Virus record (IMG/VR): IMGVR_UViG_3300046004_000055
Span: 1-25,551 of that record
DNA from: a virus
DNA: 25,551 bases
Direction: 5' to 3' (one strand)
Every line of letters begins with the position of its first letter. Within the stretch, counting starts at the first letter, position 1. Shown here piece after piece: positions 1 through 6,470 of the stretch. The notes under the pieces were generated by a model, which worked only from the letters and a program-made list of their open reading frames with translations, did not search any database and was not told the DNA's origin. Made by a program: the position numbers and the translations under genes.

Positions 1-1009
1 TTAGTGCAGGTTCAGACACCGAGTAGTCTGATATGGCTGAGGATTCGCCAGCTTCCGCACGGGAGACGCCCTTAGGAGTTAGGACCTTGGGACGAAGCCC
101 ACGACCACCCTCCTTCTTTGGAGTAAATAACAACTTCTGTTTTTCAGGAATACTATTAATATTAAAAGCTTTACCAGCTAAGCGGTAGATCTCTGCCTTA
201 GTTGTCTCTAGTTGTAGTTCTAGATTGGCCTTAAGCTTGGTTAACTCATCTACATCAATGTCTGCGCCACGAAGTTCCATATTACAGATAACATCAAGCA
301 CATCCATCTCAAGATTAAACACTCCACGAAGATTATCTGTGGTTAGTTGGTCTGAGTACTTGATCCATAGTTTCCAAGTCCATTCGGCATCTAGAGCAGC
401 ATAGGTAGCCACCTCATCGAAAGAGTACTTCTCAACTTCTTTACCTACACCCTTTACCATATGGTACCCAAACTCACGCTGTAGGCAATCATCAAGGCCT
501 AAGTTATGGTGATTCTGTGTGTTAAGAATGAACGCAGCGTTAAGAGTACATGCGTATGGTTGAGTAGGTAAGTGCCCTAAATACTTTGTAACACTTTGTA
601 AATCAAACTTTAAGTTGTGACCGATCTTAGTCTTGTCACTCATGAATAAAGGCTTTAAGGCCTTAAATACTTCTCCGGGCATTAACTGCTCTGGGGCTTC
701 GGAGAAAATCTTTGTAGCCTTACGCTCATCTTTACTGTAATCAGATGGTCGAAGAGCCAACCCTTTTACAATACGATCTTGTGCTGAGGGTAGCAGCGGA
801 TAGTCGGTATGTTTATAGTCACCGTTAGGGTGCCCCATAGGAATAACATCTACACGATCATAAGTAGCAAGTGCAATCCAAACAACAATATTTTGACGTG
901 GGTCACCTCGGTGATCACCTACAGTTTCCACGTCAAAGGTAAATGCGTCGACTGCATCATAGGCAGCAACAAGTTCTGCAAGTTGTTCTGAGGTCGTAAC
1001 GATGTTCAT
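1..1009 (-). CDS. Family A (Pol I-like) DNA polymerase, N-terminal part, runs off left edge
   Basis: This is the replicative phage DNA polymerase, and 336 codons are visible. The protein begins directly with a 3'-5' proofreading exonuclease domain: Exo I D26-V-E28, Exo II in HNLKFD (N132, D136) and Exo III in YAALD (Y203, D207). There is no 5'-3' exonuclease domain in front, as in T7-type polymerases. The polymerase domain starts around residue 230, with the Pol I-like patterns MELRGADIDVDEL (244-256) and FNINSIPEKQKLLF. The catalytic palm motifs lie beyond the window. The ATG at 1009 has the Shine-Dalgarno TAAGGAG five bases upstream. It is the last gene of the replication cluster in this window, and a structured leader (1027-1071) lies just ahead of it. 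The frame stays open to base 1, so the gene is cut by the window and not broken. Confidence 0.93.
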   Translation of the reverse strand, partial: MNIVTTSEQLAELVAAYDAVDAFTFDVETVGDHRGDPRQNIVVWIALATYDRVDVIPMGHPNGDYKHTDYPLLPSAQDRIVKGLALRPSDYSKDERKATKIFSEAPEQLMPGEVFKALKPLFMSDKTKIGHNLKFDLQSVTKYLGHLPTQPYACTLNAAFILNTQNHHNLGLDDCLQREFGYHMVKGVGKEVEKYSFDEVATYAALDAEWTWKLWIKYSDQLTTDNLRGVFNLEMDVLDVICNMELRGADIDVDELTKLKANLELQLETTKAEIYRLAGKAFNINSIPEKQKLLFTPKKEGGRGLRPKVLTPKGVSRAEAGESSAISDYSVSEPAL

Positions 1010-1026
1010 AGATCTCCTTAAGAGGA

Positions 1027-1071
1027 GGTTAAGGGCCCGTAGAAAGGAGGTCAAAAACCGGGCCCTTAACC
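1027..1071 (-). promoter_or_regulatory. Stem-loop in polymerase leader with anti-Shine-Dalgarno-like loop
   Basis: Two perfect 13-base arms (1027-1039 and 1059-1071, GGTTAAGGGCCCG and its complement) enclose a 19-nt loop. On the transcribed minus strand the loop contains ACCTCCTTTCTA, the sequence of the 3' end of many bacterial 16S rRNAs. There is no T-run after the stem, so a simple intrinsic terminator is unlikely. A second pyrimidine stretch (CTCCT) directly before the polymerase SD could pair with that SD as CTCCT-CTTA-AGGAG. The structure fills most of the 72-base gap between the SSB-like gene and the polymerase. A role in translational control or RNA processing is inference. Confidence 0.65.
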
Positions 1072-1081
1072 AATGGGTTAG

Positions 1082-1786
1082 TTAGTTACCTGCTGCAATT
1101 TCACGAGCAATCTCTGCAAGCTCTGCCTTGGTTGAAGTATGGAGAGCTTCAGGCCCAAGTGGCTTTAGAGTTTTTACTAGCTCGGATGCTGCAACGGGAT
1201 CGATTTCCCATTCTTCAGCGAGGTCGCGTTCCTTTACAGGAACTAACGAGTAAGAAGTCTTAGTACCTTGACCAGACTTACTTACTGCCCAATACATGTC
1301 AGGACGATTAAGAGGGCCTGTCTTCGCATTCGAAGCAAGCTTCTCTAACTGACCGCATAGGCGGACCCCAACGATCATTAGTTGAGTTTGTGGTTCTTCA
1401 TCAGAAAGGTTTAACACAGTAAAGGCAAACTTCTGATCTGGTTTGCTGCCTACCTCGATTAGTGGATCTCCCTCACCGATACTGATAAATGATTTCTTAC
1501 CAGGACGGTTGACCCAGTGTTGCATAAAGGTCATAGGATCTTCCGAGATAAACTTAATAAGCTGAACATCTTCATCAAACTTGAAGTCAGTTGCGAAAGT
1601 TTTTGTTGATTTTGCTACTGCTTTTTTAGCAGCATTCCATCCGGTTTGAATTACAGATGAACGAGCTGGAGCCTCGTTTTCATCTTCCGGAACGAATAAA
1701 GATTCATCTAGAATCTCTTCGGGTGTGGTATCCGCAGTATAAGAATCTACATTTGGTGCGGACTTGATGCGTAGTGAAGCGCTCAT
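1082..1786 (-). CDS. Probable phage ssDNA-binding protein
   Basis: This 234-residue soluble protein lies directly upstream of the DNA polymerase gene. The N-terminus (about 1-45) is acidic and looks disordered. A probable beta-rich core at about 55-185 contains the blocks KFDEDVQLIKF, FMQHWVNR, KKSFISIGEGDPL and KFAFTVLNLSDE. These resemble the OB-type ssDNA-binding proteins of actinobacteriophages, in which a basic, aromatic-rich region precedes a compact second half. The CxxC zinc site found in some relatives is absent here: the corresponding stretch reads GEGDPL. The C-terminus is charged and helical. The ATG at 1786 has AAAGGA five bases upstream. The family assignment rests on pattern memory and genomic position next to the polymerase; an unrelated recombination or replication accessory protein cannot be excluded. 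Confidence 0.5.
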   Translation of the reverse strand: MSASLRIKSAPNVDSYTADTTPEEILDESLFVPEDENEAPARSSVIQTGWNAAKKAVAKSTKTFATDFKFDEDVQLIKFISEDPMTFMQHWVNRPGKKSFISIGEGDPLIEVGSKPDQKFAFTVLNLSDEEPQTQLMIVGVRLCGQLEKLASNAKTGPLNRPDMYWAVSKSGQGTKTSYSLVPVKERDLAEEWEIDPVAASELVKTLKPLGPEALHTSTKAELAEIAREIAAGN

Positions 1787-1799
1787 TGGCGTTCCTTTC

Positions 1800-1828
1800 G
1801 GTCAGTGGATCATTGGTCATTGGTCAGT
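1800..1828. repeat. Short direct repeats GGTCA(G/T)T x3
   Basis: Three copies of the heptamer GGTCA[GT]T occur at 1800-1806, 1815-1821 and 1822-1828. The last two form a tandem repeat of ATTGGTC (1812-1825). They fill the 37-base gap between the MerR-like gene and the SSB-like gene. They might be a binding site for one of the DNA-binding proteins encoded nearby, but may be chance in so short a sequence. Confidence 0.3.
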
Positions 1829-2291
1829 TTGTTTCTTGCGTATGAATCTTAGTCCAGTTCTCCATAAGTTCTATGGAGAGATCTGGATGTCGATTCCAAT
1901 CAATACGTGCAACCCCGATAAGGCCACGCGATTGAAAGCTTTTGATAGTTGACTCAATTATTGCTCTGCTGTACATCCGCCAACCTGGCTTCTTTACACC
2001 TTTTACAACAATAGACTTTAGCCGGTACGGCGCACGAGGTATATAACCTTTACGCTCCCAAAGTCGTAGAGTAACTAACGGTCGTTCTAGTGCCTGGCAC
2101 AAAGACCCGGCACTATATAATTCTACCATACTTCCGTTAGGTAGCGTTTTTACCTGAGGATTTGCATCCCAGGAACCTTCTTCAGTTGGTTTTTTCTTTT
2201 TAGCTTTTGGATCAACAGGCCGACGTTTCTTTTTAGAACCTGGATAGTAATCATCCAGTGAACTAAACATCTTGTCTACTGCATCATCCAT
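1824..2291 (-). CDS. MerR-like helix-turn-helix DNA-binding protein
   Basis: The 155-residue protein has a very basic lysine-rich N-terminal tail (about 19-35). A MerR-type winged helix-turn-helix follows: YSAGSLCQALERPLVTLRLWERKG (59-82), then a wing region ending in WRMYS (104-108) and a helix, AIIESTIKSF. It lacks the long coiled-coil dimerisation helix and effector domain of full MerR regulators, so it is closer to the compact MerR/excisionase-like proteins common in phages. The ATG at 2291 has AAGGTG upstream and lies two bases after the preceding gene, so the two are probably co-translated. Possible roles are transcription regulation or binding at a phage DNA site. The target is unknown, although short repeats sit directly downstream at 1800-1828. 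Confidence 0.65.
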   Translation of the reverse strand: MDDAVDKMFSSLDDYYPGSKKKRRPVDPKAKKKKPTEEGSWDANPQVKTLPNGSMVELYSAGSLCQALERPLVTLRLWERKGYIPRAPYRLKSIVVKGVKKPGWRMYSRAIIESTIKSFQSRGLIGVARIDWNRHPDLSIELMENWTKIHTQETN

Positions 2292-2293
2292 TT

Positions 2294-2731
2294 TTACACC
2301 TTACTTGTTAAGAAAGCCCAACTAATCTTCTTAGGAAACATTTTATCAATATCTTCTTCAGAAAGCAAACCGTCGTACAGACAAGCCATAACTTCTGACT
2401 CATCTAATACTGGTACCATCTTATAGCACCGGTCTGACAAACCTTTTTCTCCAAGAATTGATGTTGCTTCTTCTTCGTCAAGAGTTTGTGAAACTTTACG
2501 TTGTCGCTGTAGCGAGGTGTAACCCTCTACTTCCTCCGGAAGAGAAATCCAAAGGTGGCCTTTTTCATCAGGAGTTCCCTCAGAATCAACTAACTCAGTT
2601 AGCTCGGCCTTAATAGTAGACTGTTCTTTTGTTAGGTCTTCAATACGAGACCTTAAATGTATATACGTTCTAACCTTAGAGAGCAGGCTATCTGGCTCTT
2701 TAGGTGTTTCTTTTTGAATAACGATTGGCAT
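2294..2731 (-). CDS. Hypothetical protein with N-terminal coiled coil
   Basis: I do not recognise a family for this 145-residue protein. Residues about 15-50 (LLSKVRTYIHLRSRIEDLTKEQSTIKAELTELVDS) look like an amphipathic coiled coil rich in charged residues. The rest is acidic (DEEEATSILGEKG, LLSEEDIDKMFPKK) with only two cysteines (Cys102 and Cys117), which do not form a visible motif. There is no signal peptide or membrane segment. The ATG at 2731 is preceded by the purine-rich SD AAGGGGGA and, further upstream, by a TATAAT promoter-like element, so it is probably the first gene of a local transcription unit that continues through the MerR-like, SSB-like and polymerase genes. By position a role in DNA replication is possible but not shown. 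Confidence 0.6.
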   Translation of the reverse strand: MPIVIQKETPKEPDSLLSKVRTYIHLRSRIEDLTKEQSTIKAELTELVDSEGTPDEKGHLWISLPEEVEGYTSLQRQRKVSQTLDEEEATSILGEKGLSDRCYKMVPVLDESEVMACLYDGLLSEEDIDKMFPKKISWAFLTSKV

Positions 2732-2752
2732 CTTTATCCCCCTTATACTTCT

Positions 2753-2782
2753 ATTATAGAGGGTTATTCTGCTGAATGCAAA
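2753..2782 (-). promoter_or_regulatory. Sigma70-type promoter candidate
   Basis: On the minus strand a perfect -10 box TATAAT (2753-2758) lies 18 bases downstream of TTTGCA (2777-2782), a 4/6 match to the -35 consensus. The predicted start is near 2746, just upstream of the SD and ATG (2731) of the next gene. It occupies one of the few small intergenic gaps (2732-2763) in the replication cluster. It would provide extra transcription of the hypothetical, MerR-like, SSB-like and polymerase genes. Confidence 0.45.
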
Positions 2783-2943
2783 TCCAGTCCTACATACTCT
2801 CGTAGGGCGGTAATAAGAACATCTGTGAGGGTTCTTTCCTCAATAGCTGCCTTCTCTTTTGCGGCAGCCCAGAGTTCCTCTGAGACCCGAATAGTGCGGG
2901 TAGGTGTCTTAGGTGCGTTAGGCATAAGGTCAAGTTTAGACAT
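2764..2943 (-). CDS. Ribbon-helix-helix DNA-binding protein
   Basis: This is a 59-residue protein starting MSKLDLM. The core PTRTIRVSEELWAAAKEKAAIEERTLTDVLITALREYV has the Arc/MetJ pattern: a short beta strand (RTIRV) followed by two amphipathic helices joined by a turn (EERTLT). Such proteins bind operator DNA as dimers through the paired strands. The ATG at 2943 is preferred over a longer in-frame start because AGGAG stands four bases before it, and because it gives an 8-base overlap with the end of the helicase gene, indicating translational coupling. It is probably a small regulator of phage genes. A promoter-like element lies immediately downstream, which could be a target, but no operator is demonstrated. 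Confidence 0.75.
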   Translation of the reverse strand: MSKLDLMPNAPKTPTRTIRVSEELWAAAKEKAAIEERTLTDVLITALREYVGLDLHSAE

Positions 2944-4492
2944 AAATCTCCTGTAAAAAAGCTTTAAGACTGCCCACATTTAACGCTACGCCACCCTTAT
3001 CATCAATTCCTTCGCCGTCTACTACAGCATTTGCTATAGCATTCTTCTGTTGGAGGAGGGAGTGCTGTCGTTCTTCGATGGACCCAGCCATTAAAATATC
3101 TTGGATTACGATTCGTTTCCAGGTGCTGGAGGCTCTTCGGATTCGTCCATTACGTTGAACAGCGAGTCCGGCATTCCACGGAAGATCGTAGTTAATAAGT
3201 AAATTAGCTTGAGGTAAATCCACGCCATAACCACCAGCATCGCTGCTGATAAGGATCCTACACGCAGGGTTCGTTTGAAATCGTACTTTGGCATCTTCTT
3301 TTTCCTTTGCATTCATTTGTCCCGTGTAGGTCTCAGAAGGATACTCTAATGCACCCTTAATAAGGTCTACCATCTTTACATAACTTGTAAATATTACTAG
3401 CTTATTTTCATCAGATTCTTCTAAAAAGTTTACTGCGTACTCTTTAAGAACATTAAGTTTTGGTGTCTTAAAGTTACCGTCTAAGTGGCCGGCACCTAAT
3501 AGCTCTGAGGCGTACTTAGATCCTTTTCCTAATCCTGGTTGGTAAAGACTTCCGGAAATTTTAACAAGTTCCGGGTGGTCACACAGCATTCTTAACGAAG
3601 TAAGCTTTGCCATAATCTTACCCTTTAATTCGCCTTTGTAGCCTGACCCAGAGTCTTGATGTCCGTAGTGGGCAAAGATATCAAAGGCGGACCCAAAAGC
3701 GTCTACAGCCTCATCTAGGTCGTTTAAAAGGTCATTCTTGATCCTGTTGTACAATTTAATACTTGCAGTATCAAACGGTACAAGAATAGGTTCAGCAAAG
3801 ATTGAATCAGGCAAGTACGGAGCTACGTCCTCATCTGTTTGACGTTTACGTACTGCTGCCGTACTAAGCGACTTATTAAGTGTGGGTAGGTTTCTATAGC
3901 GCTCTACGCCACCAAAGTGGTTACGAACAATAAAGGTTTTATCAAATAGGTCAAAGCGACCTAAAACTTTTTGATCCACAAACTGCATGATGCTATAGAG
4001 TTCTTCGGGCTTACCGTTCTCAATAGGTGTGCCGGTTAGCGCAAAACGCACACCGCTCTCTAACTTCTTTACGTATTTAGATCGCTTTGATCGGAAACTT
4101 TTGATAGCGGTCGCTTCGTCGCAGACAATGAATCCTGTAGGGAGATGTCGTATTTGCTCCCAGTCATTAACAACTTGCTCATAGTTAACAATGATGTGAC
4201 TGTAATTCCCCGATAAGGCATCTTCATATTGTTGCGCTCTTTGTTTGGGCGTCCCATCAATGACCAAAGGAGTTCCACCATCTGTAAATTTCCTTATCTG
4301 CTCTGCCCATTGATATTTTAAACTAGACAAGCATATTACCAGACCAGGCTCCTGTATGTCAAGTTCTTCTAGGGCAGCAATTGTCAGGACAGTCTTACCC
4401 AAACCAAGGTCGTAGGCTACAAGCATCTTCTTGCGTGCCACCATAGCCTCTACGGCTTCGACTTGGTAAGGTAAGAGCGTCCCAGTGAACAT
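2936..4492 (-). CDS. SNF2-family (superfamily 2) DNA helicase/translocase
   Basis: This 518-residue protein is a two-lobed SF2 ATPase. Motif I is DLGLGKT (28-34), motif II is DEAT (125-128, with a preceding FIVC strand), and motif III is LTGTP (152-156). The second lobe contains LVIFTSY, ISSDAGGYGVDL and the arginine-finger motif VI QRNGRIRR (446-453). The DLGLGKT and GGYGVDLPQAN signatures point to the SNF2/Rad54-like group that translocates on duplex DNA and not to a strand-separating replicative helicase. Phage members are thought to help replication fork remodelling, recombination or protein displacement. The gene begins within TAATG at the end of the dNMP kinase gene and overlaps the ribbon-helix-helix gene by 8 bases, so all three are probably translated in series. 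No nuclease or additional domain is visible. Confidence 0.9.
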   Translation of the reverse strand: MFTGTLLPYQVEAVEAMVARKKMLVAYDLGLGKTVLTIAALEELDIQEPGLVICLSSLKYQWAEQIRKFTDGGTPLVIDGTPKQRAQQYEDALSGNYSHIIVNYEQVVNDWEQIRHLPTGFIVCDEATAIKSFRSKRSKYVKKLESGVRFALTGTPIENGKPEELYSIMQFVDQKVLGRFDLFDKTFIVRNHFGGVERYRNLPTLNKSLSTAAVRKRQTDEDVAPYLPDSIFAEPILVPFDTASIKLYNRIKNDLLNDLDEAVDAFGSAFDIFAHYGHQDSGSGYKGELKGKIMAKLTSLRMLCDHPELVKISGSLYQPGLGKGSKYASELLGAGHLDGNFKTPKLNVLKEYAVNFLEESDENKLVIFTSYVKMVDLIKGALEYPSETYTGQMNAKEKEDAKVRFQTNPACRILISSDAGGYGVDLPQANLLINYDLPWNAGLAVQRNGRIRRASSTWKRIVIQDILMAGSIEERQHSLLQQKNAIANAVVDGEGIDDKGGVALNVGSLKAFLQEIYV

Positions 4493-5046
4493 TAAACCAG
4501 CAGACCCTGCACTCTAGTAGTAACTAGCTGCTCAAGGTCTTCAATAGACCCATTGTTTGCAAATATTTGATTTACTGGGTAGTTGTCCAAATCATGCTCT
4601 GACACATGGTTATTTACAGCAGCAATACCGGTACGTTTAATACGCCAGATCTGAGCAGGGTTGCCACTAAATTGACCCCATAGGTTTATGTTGTCAGCCT
4701 CATTGGTAAACCTAACGTCTGTAATAACTACATTAGAAGATAGATCAATTGTTTTTAAAGATTCTGCGATCCAGAACTCTTCCCCAAATACTTTACGGGC
4801 GCCTACTCCTAAGTCCTGCAGTAGTCGTCGTACCTGCGGCTCTTGCTTAGCGGCATCCCACCCAACAAGATCTACAAGATCTTTTAAGTACCCGGAAGGA
4901 CTGCACCCAACCATGGGGTTTACCTCATACAAAAATTCACGAATCTTATCAGCAAAAGCAACACGTGTAAACCCGTGCTTAGATACTAAAATAGAAGCGA
5001 CCGTATCTTTACCTGACTGTGCGTAGCCTGTTAATCCTATAATCAT
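4492..5046 (-). CDS. Deoxynucleoside monophosphate kinase
   Basis: The 184-residue protein has an N-terminal P-loop GYAQSGKDT (7-15), whose GKDT ending is typical of phage dNMP kinases related to T4 gp1. Further family-like blocks are FADKIREFLYEVNP, VVITDVRFTNEADNI (strand plus conserved DVRF/NE) and, near the end, VSEHDL and IFANNGSIEDL. The enzyme phosphorylates dNMPs with ATP to supply dNDPs for phage DNA synthesis. It overlaps the primase by ATGA at its start and the SNF2 helicase by TAATG at its end. It is slightly shorter than T4 gp1 but has all the expected regions. Substrate range cannot be told from sequence. Confidence 0.85.
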   Translation of the reverse strand: MIIGLTGYAQSGKDTVASILVSKHGFTRVAFADKIREFLYEVNPMVGCSPSGYLKDLVDLVGWDAAKQEPQVRRLLQDLGVGARKVFGEEFWIAESLKTIDLSSNVVITDVRFTNEADNINLWGQFSGNPAQIWRIKRTGIAAVNNHVSEHDLDNYPVNQIFANNGSIEDLEQLVTTRVQGLLV

Positions 5047-6017
5047 GCGAAAGCCCTCTCTCCAAACACTGAATGTTTAGCGGTTACTAAACCCTCTCGT
5101 ACCTCATGCTCTGGCATATCGCCAATGTCCTTGTACTCACTATCCCCGTAGTTGAAGAAGTAGCACTCAAGACCTGCCTTCTTAGAGTAGGCGAGCATTT
5201 CATGAGAAGCTTTTAGCCCCGCACTATCTATTCTAGCATTATCAAATGCGATAATCAATTTGTCAGCTTGTCTCATAAGATGCCGTTGAACATCGCTGAT
5301 AGAAGCACCAAACGTTGAGACCCCACCTTCAATTCCCAATGATGAGAGCCTGACTACATCTAAAGGAGACTCAACTACAATCATAGTTCCTTTAGTCCAG
5401 GCGTCTAAACCAAATAAAGTCTGTGACTTCTGAACTCCGGTAGGGCGGTTTCTAAAGTATCGGTTTGTCTGCCCCTTCTCCTGCCAACCCCACAACTTGT
5501 TATCAGTTGGGTTACGGATAGGAGTGATCCAAGAACTCTTTTGTAAGTCCCATTTTACACCGTGCTTGACACACCCATCAGCGGTAATACCGCGTGCTTC
5601 TAGCGCCCACTCTGGTGGAATGCTTTCAAACACTGCAAGGCGAGCTTCGCTCATTTCAATAACTGAAGGTGCGTAATAGTAAGACTCTTTAGCGCTCTCA
5701 AGCTGTTTAGCGAGGAGCTCAAAGTTGACTTCAATGTTACTTCGAAGCCACTCTTTAGCCGCCTCAAAATCAAGCCGTCCCCACTTAGATTCAAACTCAT
5801 TTACTTCTGCGACAAGAGTAAACAAGTTACCTTTGTAGCCGCAGGAGAAACAGTGGTGCACACCGGTGTCAGCATTGATAGACCACGAAGGATTTGAATC
5901 CTGACGGCCGGTGCGCTCAAGGTGCATAGGGCATAGCCCTACAAGTTCGTTATTTCTTTGTGAGACCTCAATGCCCATACGAAGCAAAGCGGTTTCTACA
6001 TCACCCTCACGATACAT
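5043..6017 (-). CDS. DNA primase (CHC2 zinc finger plus TOPRIM)
   Basis: This 324-residue stand-alone primase makes RNA primers for lagging-strand synthesis. The zinc-binding domain at the N-terminus has C29-x2-H32 and C56-x2-C59 in the DnaG-like context CPMH...HCFSCGYKGN. The TOPRIM domain follows, with the conserved glutamate in VVESPLD (E217) and an acidic motif FDNARIDSAG (D259, D264). That second motif is unusual: most members have DxDxAG, whereas here three extra residues separate the aspartates. There is no helicase domain, because the helicase is encoded separately (6439-7680). No C-terminal DnaB-interaction domain is obvious. The start at 6017 lies in TAATG with the zinc-ribbon gene, and the end overlaps the kinase by ATGA. 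Confidence 0.88.
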   Translation of the reverse strand: MYREGDVETALLRMGIEVSQRNNELVGLCPMHLERTGRQDSNPSWSINADTGVHHCFSCGYKGNLFTLVAEVNEFESKWGRLDFEAAKEWLRSNIEVNFELLAKQLESAKESYYYAPSVIEMSEARLAVFESIPPEWALEARGITADGCVKHGVKWDLQKSSWITPIRNPTDNKLWGWQEKGQTNRYFRNRPTGVQKSQTLFGLDAWTKGTMIVVESPLDVVRLSSLGIEGGVSTFGASISDVQRHLMRQADKLIIAFDNARIDSAGLKASHEMLAYSKKAGLECYFFNYGDSEYKDIGDMPEHEVREGLVTAKHSVFGERAFA

Positions 6018-6238
6018 TAGTCCTCCAAACCTATGTTAACTCCAGGCATTGGTGCTGTAGCAATAGATCCGCACTCAATACATTCCATATCTGAAAAGTA
6101 AGTTACTATACTGCCTTCTTCATCCCAGCTTACTTTTAAGTTCCATACATAGCAACCGCACACACAGGTCATCGTAGGTTGTCCACGAAGATCCATAGCG
6201 CTTGTGTAATCTGGCTTAGCGTCATTAATGTCTTTCAT
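6017..6238 (-). CDS. Small zinc-ribbon-like protein
   Basis: This 73-residue protein of unknown role has two cysteine clusters, C25-x-C27-G-C29 and C53-x2-C56-G, separated by a beta-rich stretch (VWNLKVSW, GSIVTYF). This is the layout of a single zinc ribbon. The ATG at 6238 has a strong SD (AAAGGAG, seven bases upstream). The gene overlaps the WhiB gene by 14 bases and the primase by one base, so it is translated with them. Position suggests an accessory replication or regulatory factor, but nothing in the sequence identifies its partner. Confidence 0.65.
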   Translation of the reverse strand: MKDINDAKPDYTSAMDLRGQPTMTCVCGCYVWNLKVSWDEEGSIVTYFSDMECIECGSIATAPMPGVNIGLED

Positions 6239-6470
6239 CTCTTATCTCCTTTCTTTCTTTAGGGGTAGTTCCTGCCCATATACCGTCAAGATCTACGATA
6301 GGAACTGCGTATTCAAAACAAGTATCAAGCATCCAGCAATCTTTACAGACCGCCTTAGCTTTTGCCACCGCATCTACATCGTCGTACTTATCTGGAAAAA
6401 AGATCTCCGGATCCGCATCTAGGCAAAGCTGCGTACCATTAAAAGGATTGTGTTGGATTAAAAGATCCAT
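6225..6470 (-). CDS. WhiB-family iron-sulfur transcription factor
   Basis: The 81-residue protein has the WhiB cysteine set C16, C42-x2-C45-x5-C51, which would bind a 4Fe-4S cluster. It also has the glycine turn GIWAGTTP (63-70) followed by a basic stretch (KERKEIRDERH) that matches the DNA-binding end of the family. WhiB proteins act with the primary sigma factor of Actinobacteria and are found only there and in their phages, so this gene is the best host indicator in the window. I chose the ATG at 6470, which has AGGA upstream and gives a 32-base overlap with the helicase gene. A GTG at 6527 would extend the protein by 19 residues that look like out-of-frame helicase sequence. It overlaps the zinc-ribbon gene by 14 bases. 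Confidence 0.88.
   Translation of the reverse strand: MDLLIQHNPFNGTQLCLDADPEIFFPDKYDDVDAVAKAKAVCKDCWMLDTCFEYAVPIVDLDGIWAGTTPKERKEIRDERH

Noticed and set aside
1040-1058. Plus-strand Shine-Dalgarno AAAGGAGGTC as sign of a plus-strand gene
   Set aside because: No plausible start codon and coding frame follow it; the downstream plus-strand sequence is antisense to the SSB-like gene.
1027-1071. Intrinsic transcription terminator
   Set aside because: The stem is strong but neither strand has a T-run after it, and the polymerase gene must be read through on the minus strand.
3106-3312. 68-residue minus-strand ORF with a hydrophobic segment inside the SNF2 helicase gene
   Set aside because: It lies wholly in another frame of conserved helicase motifs and has no convincing SD; a shadow of the real gene.
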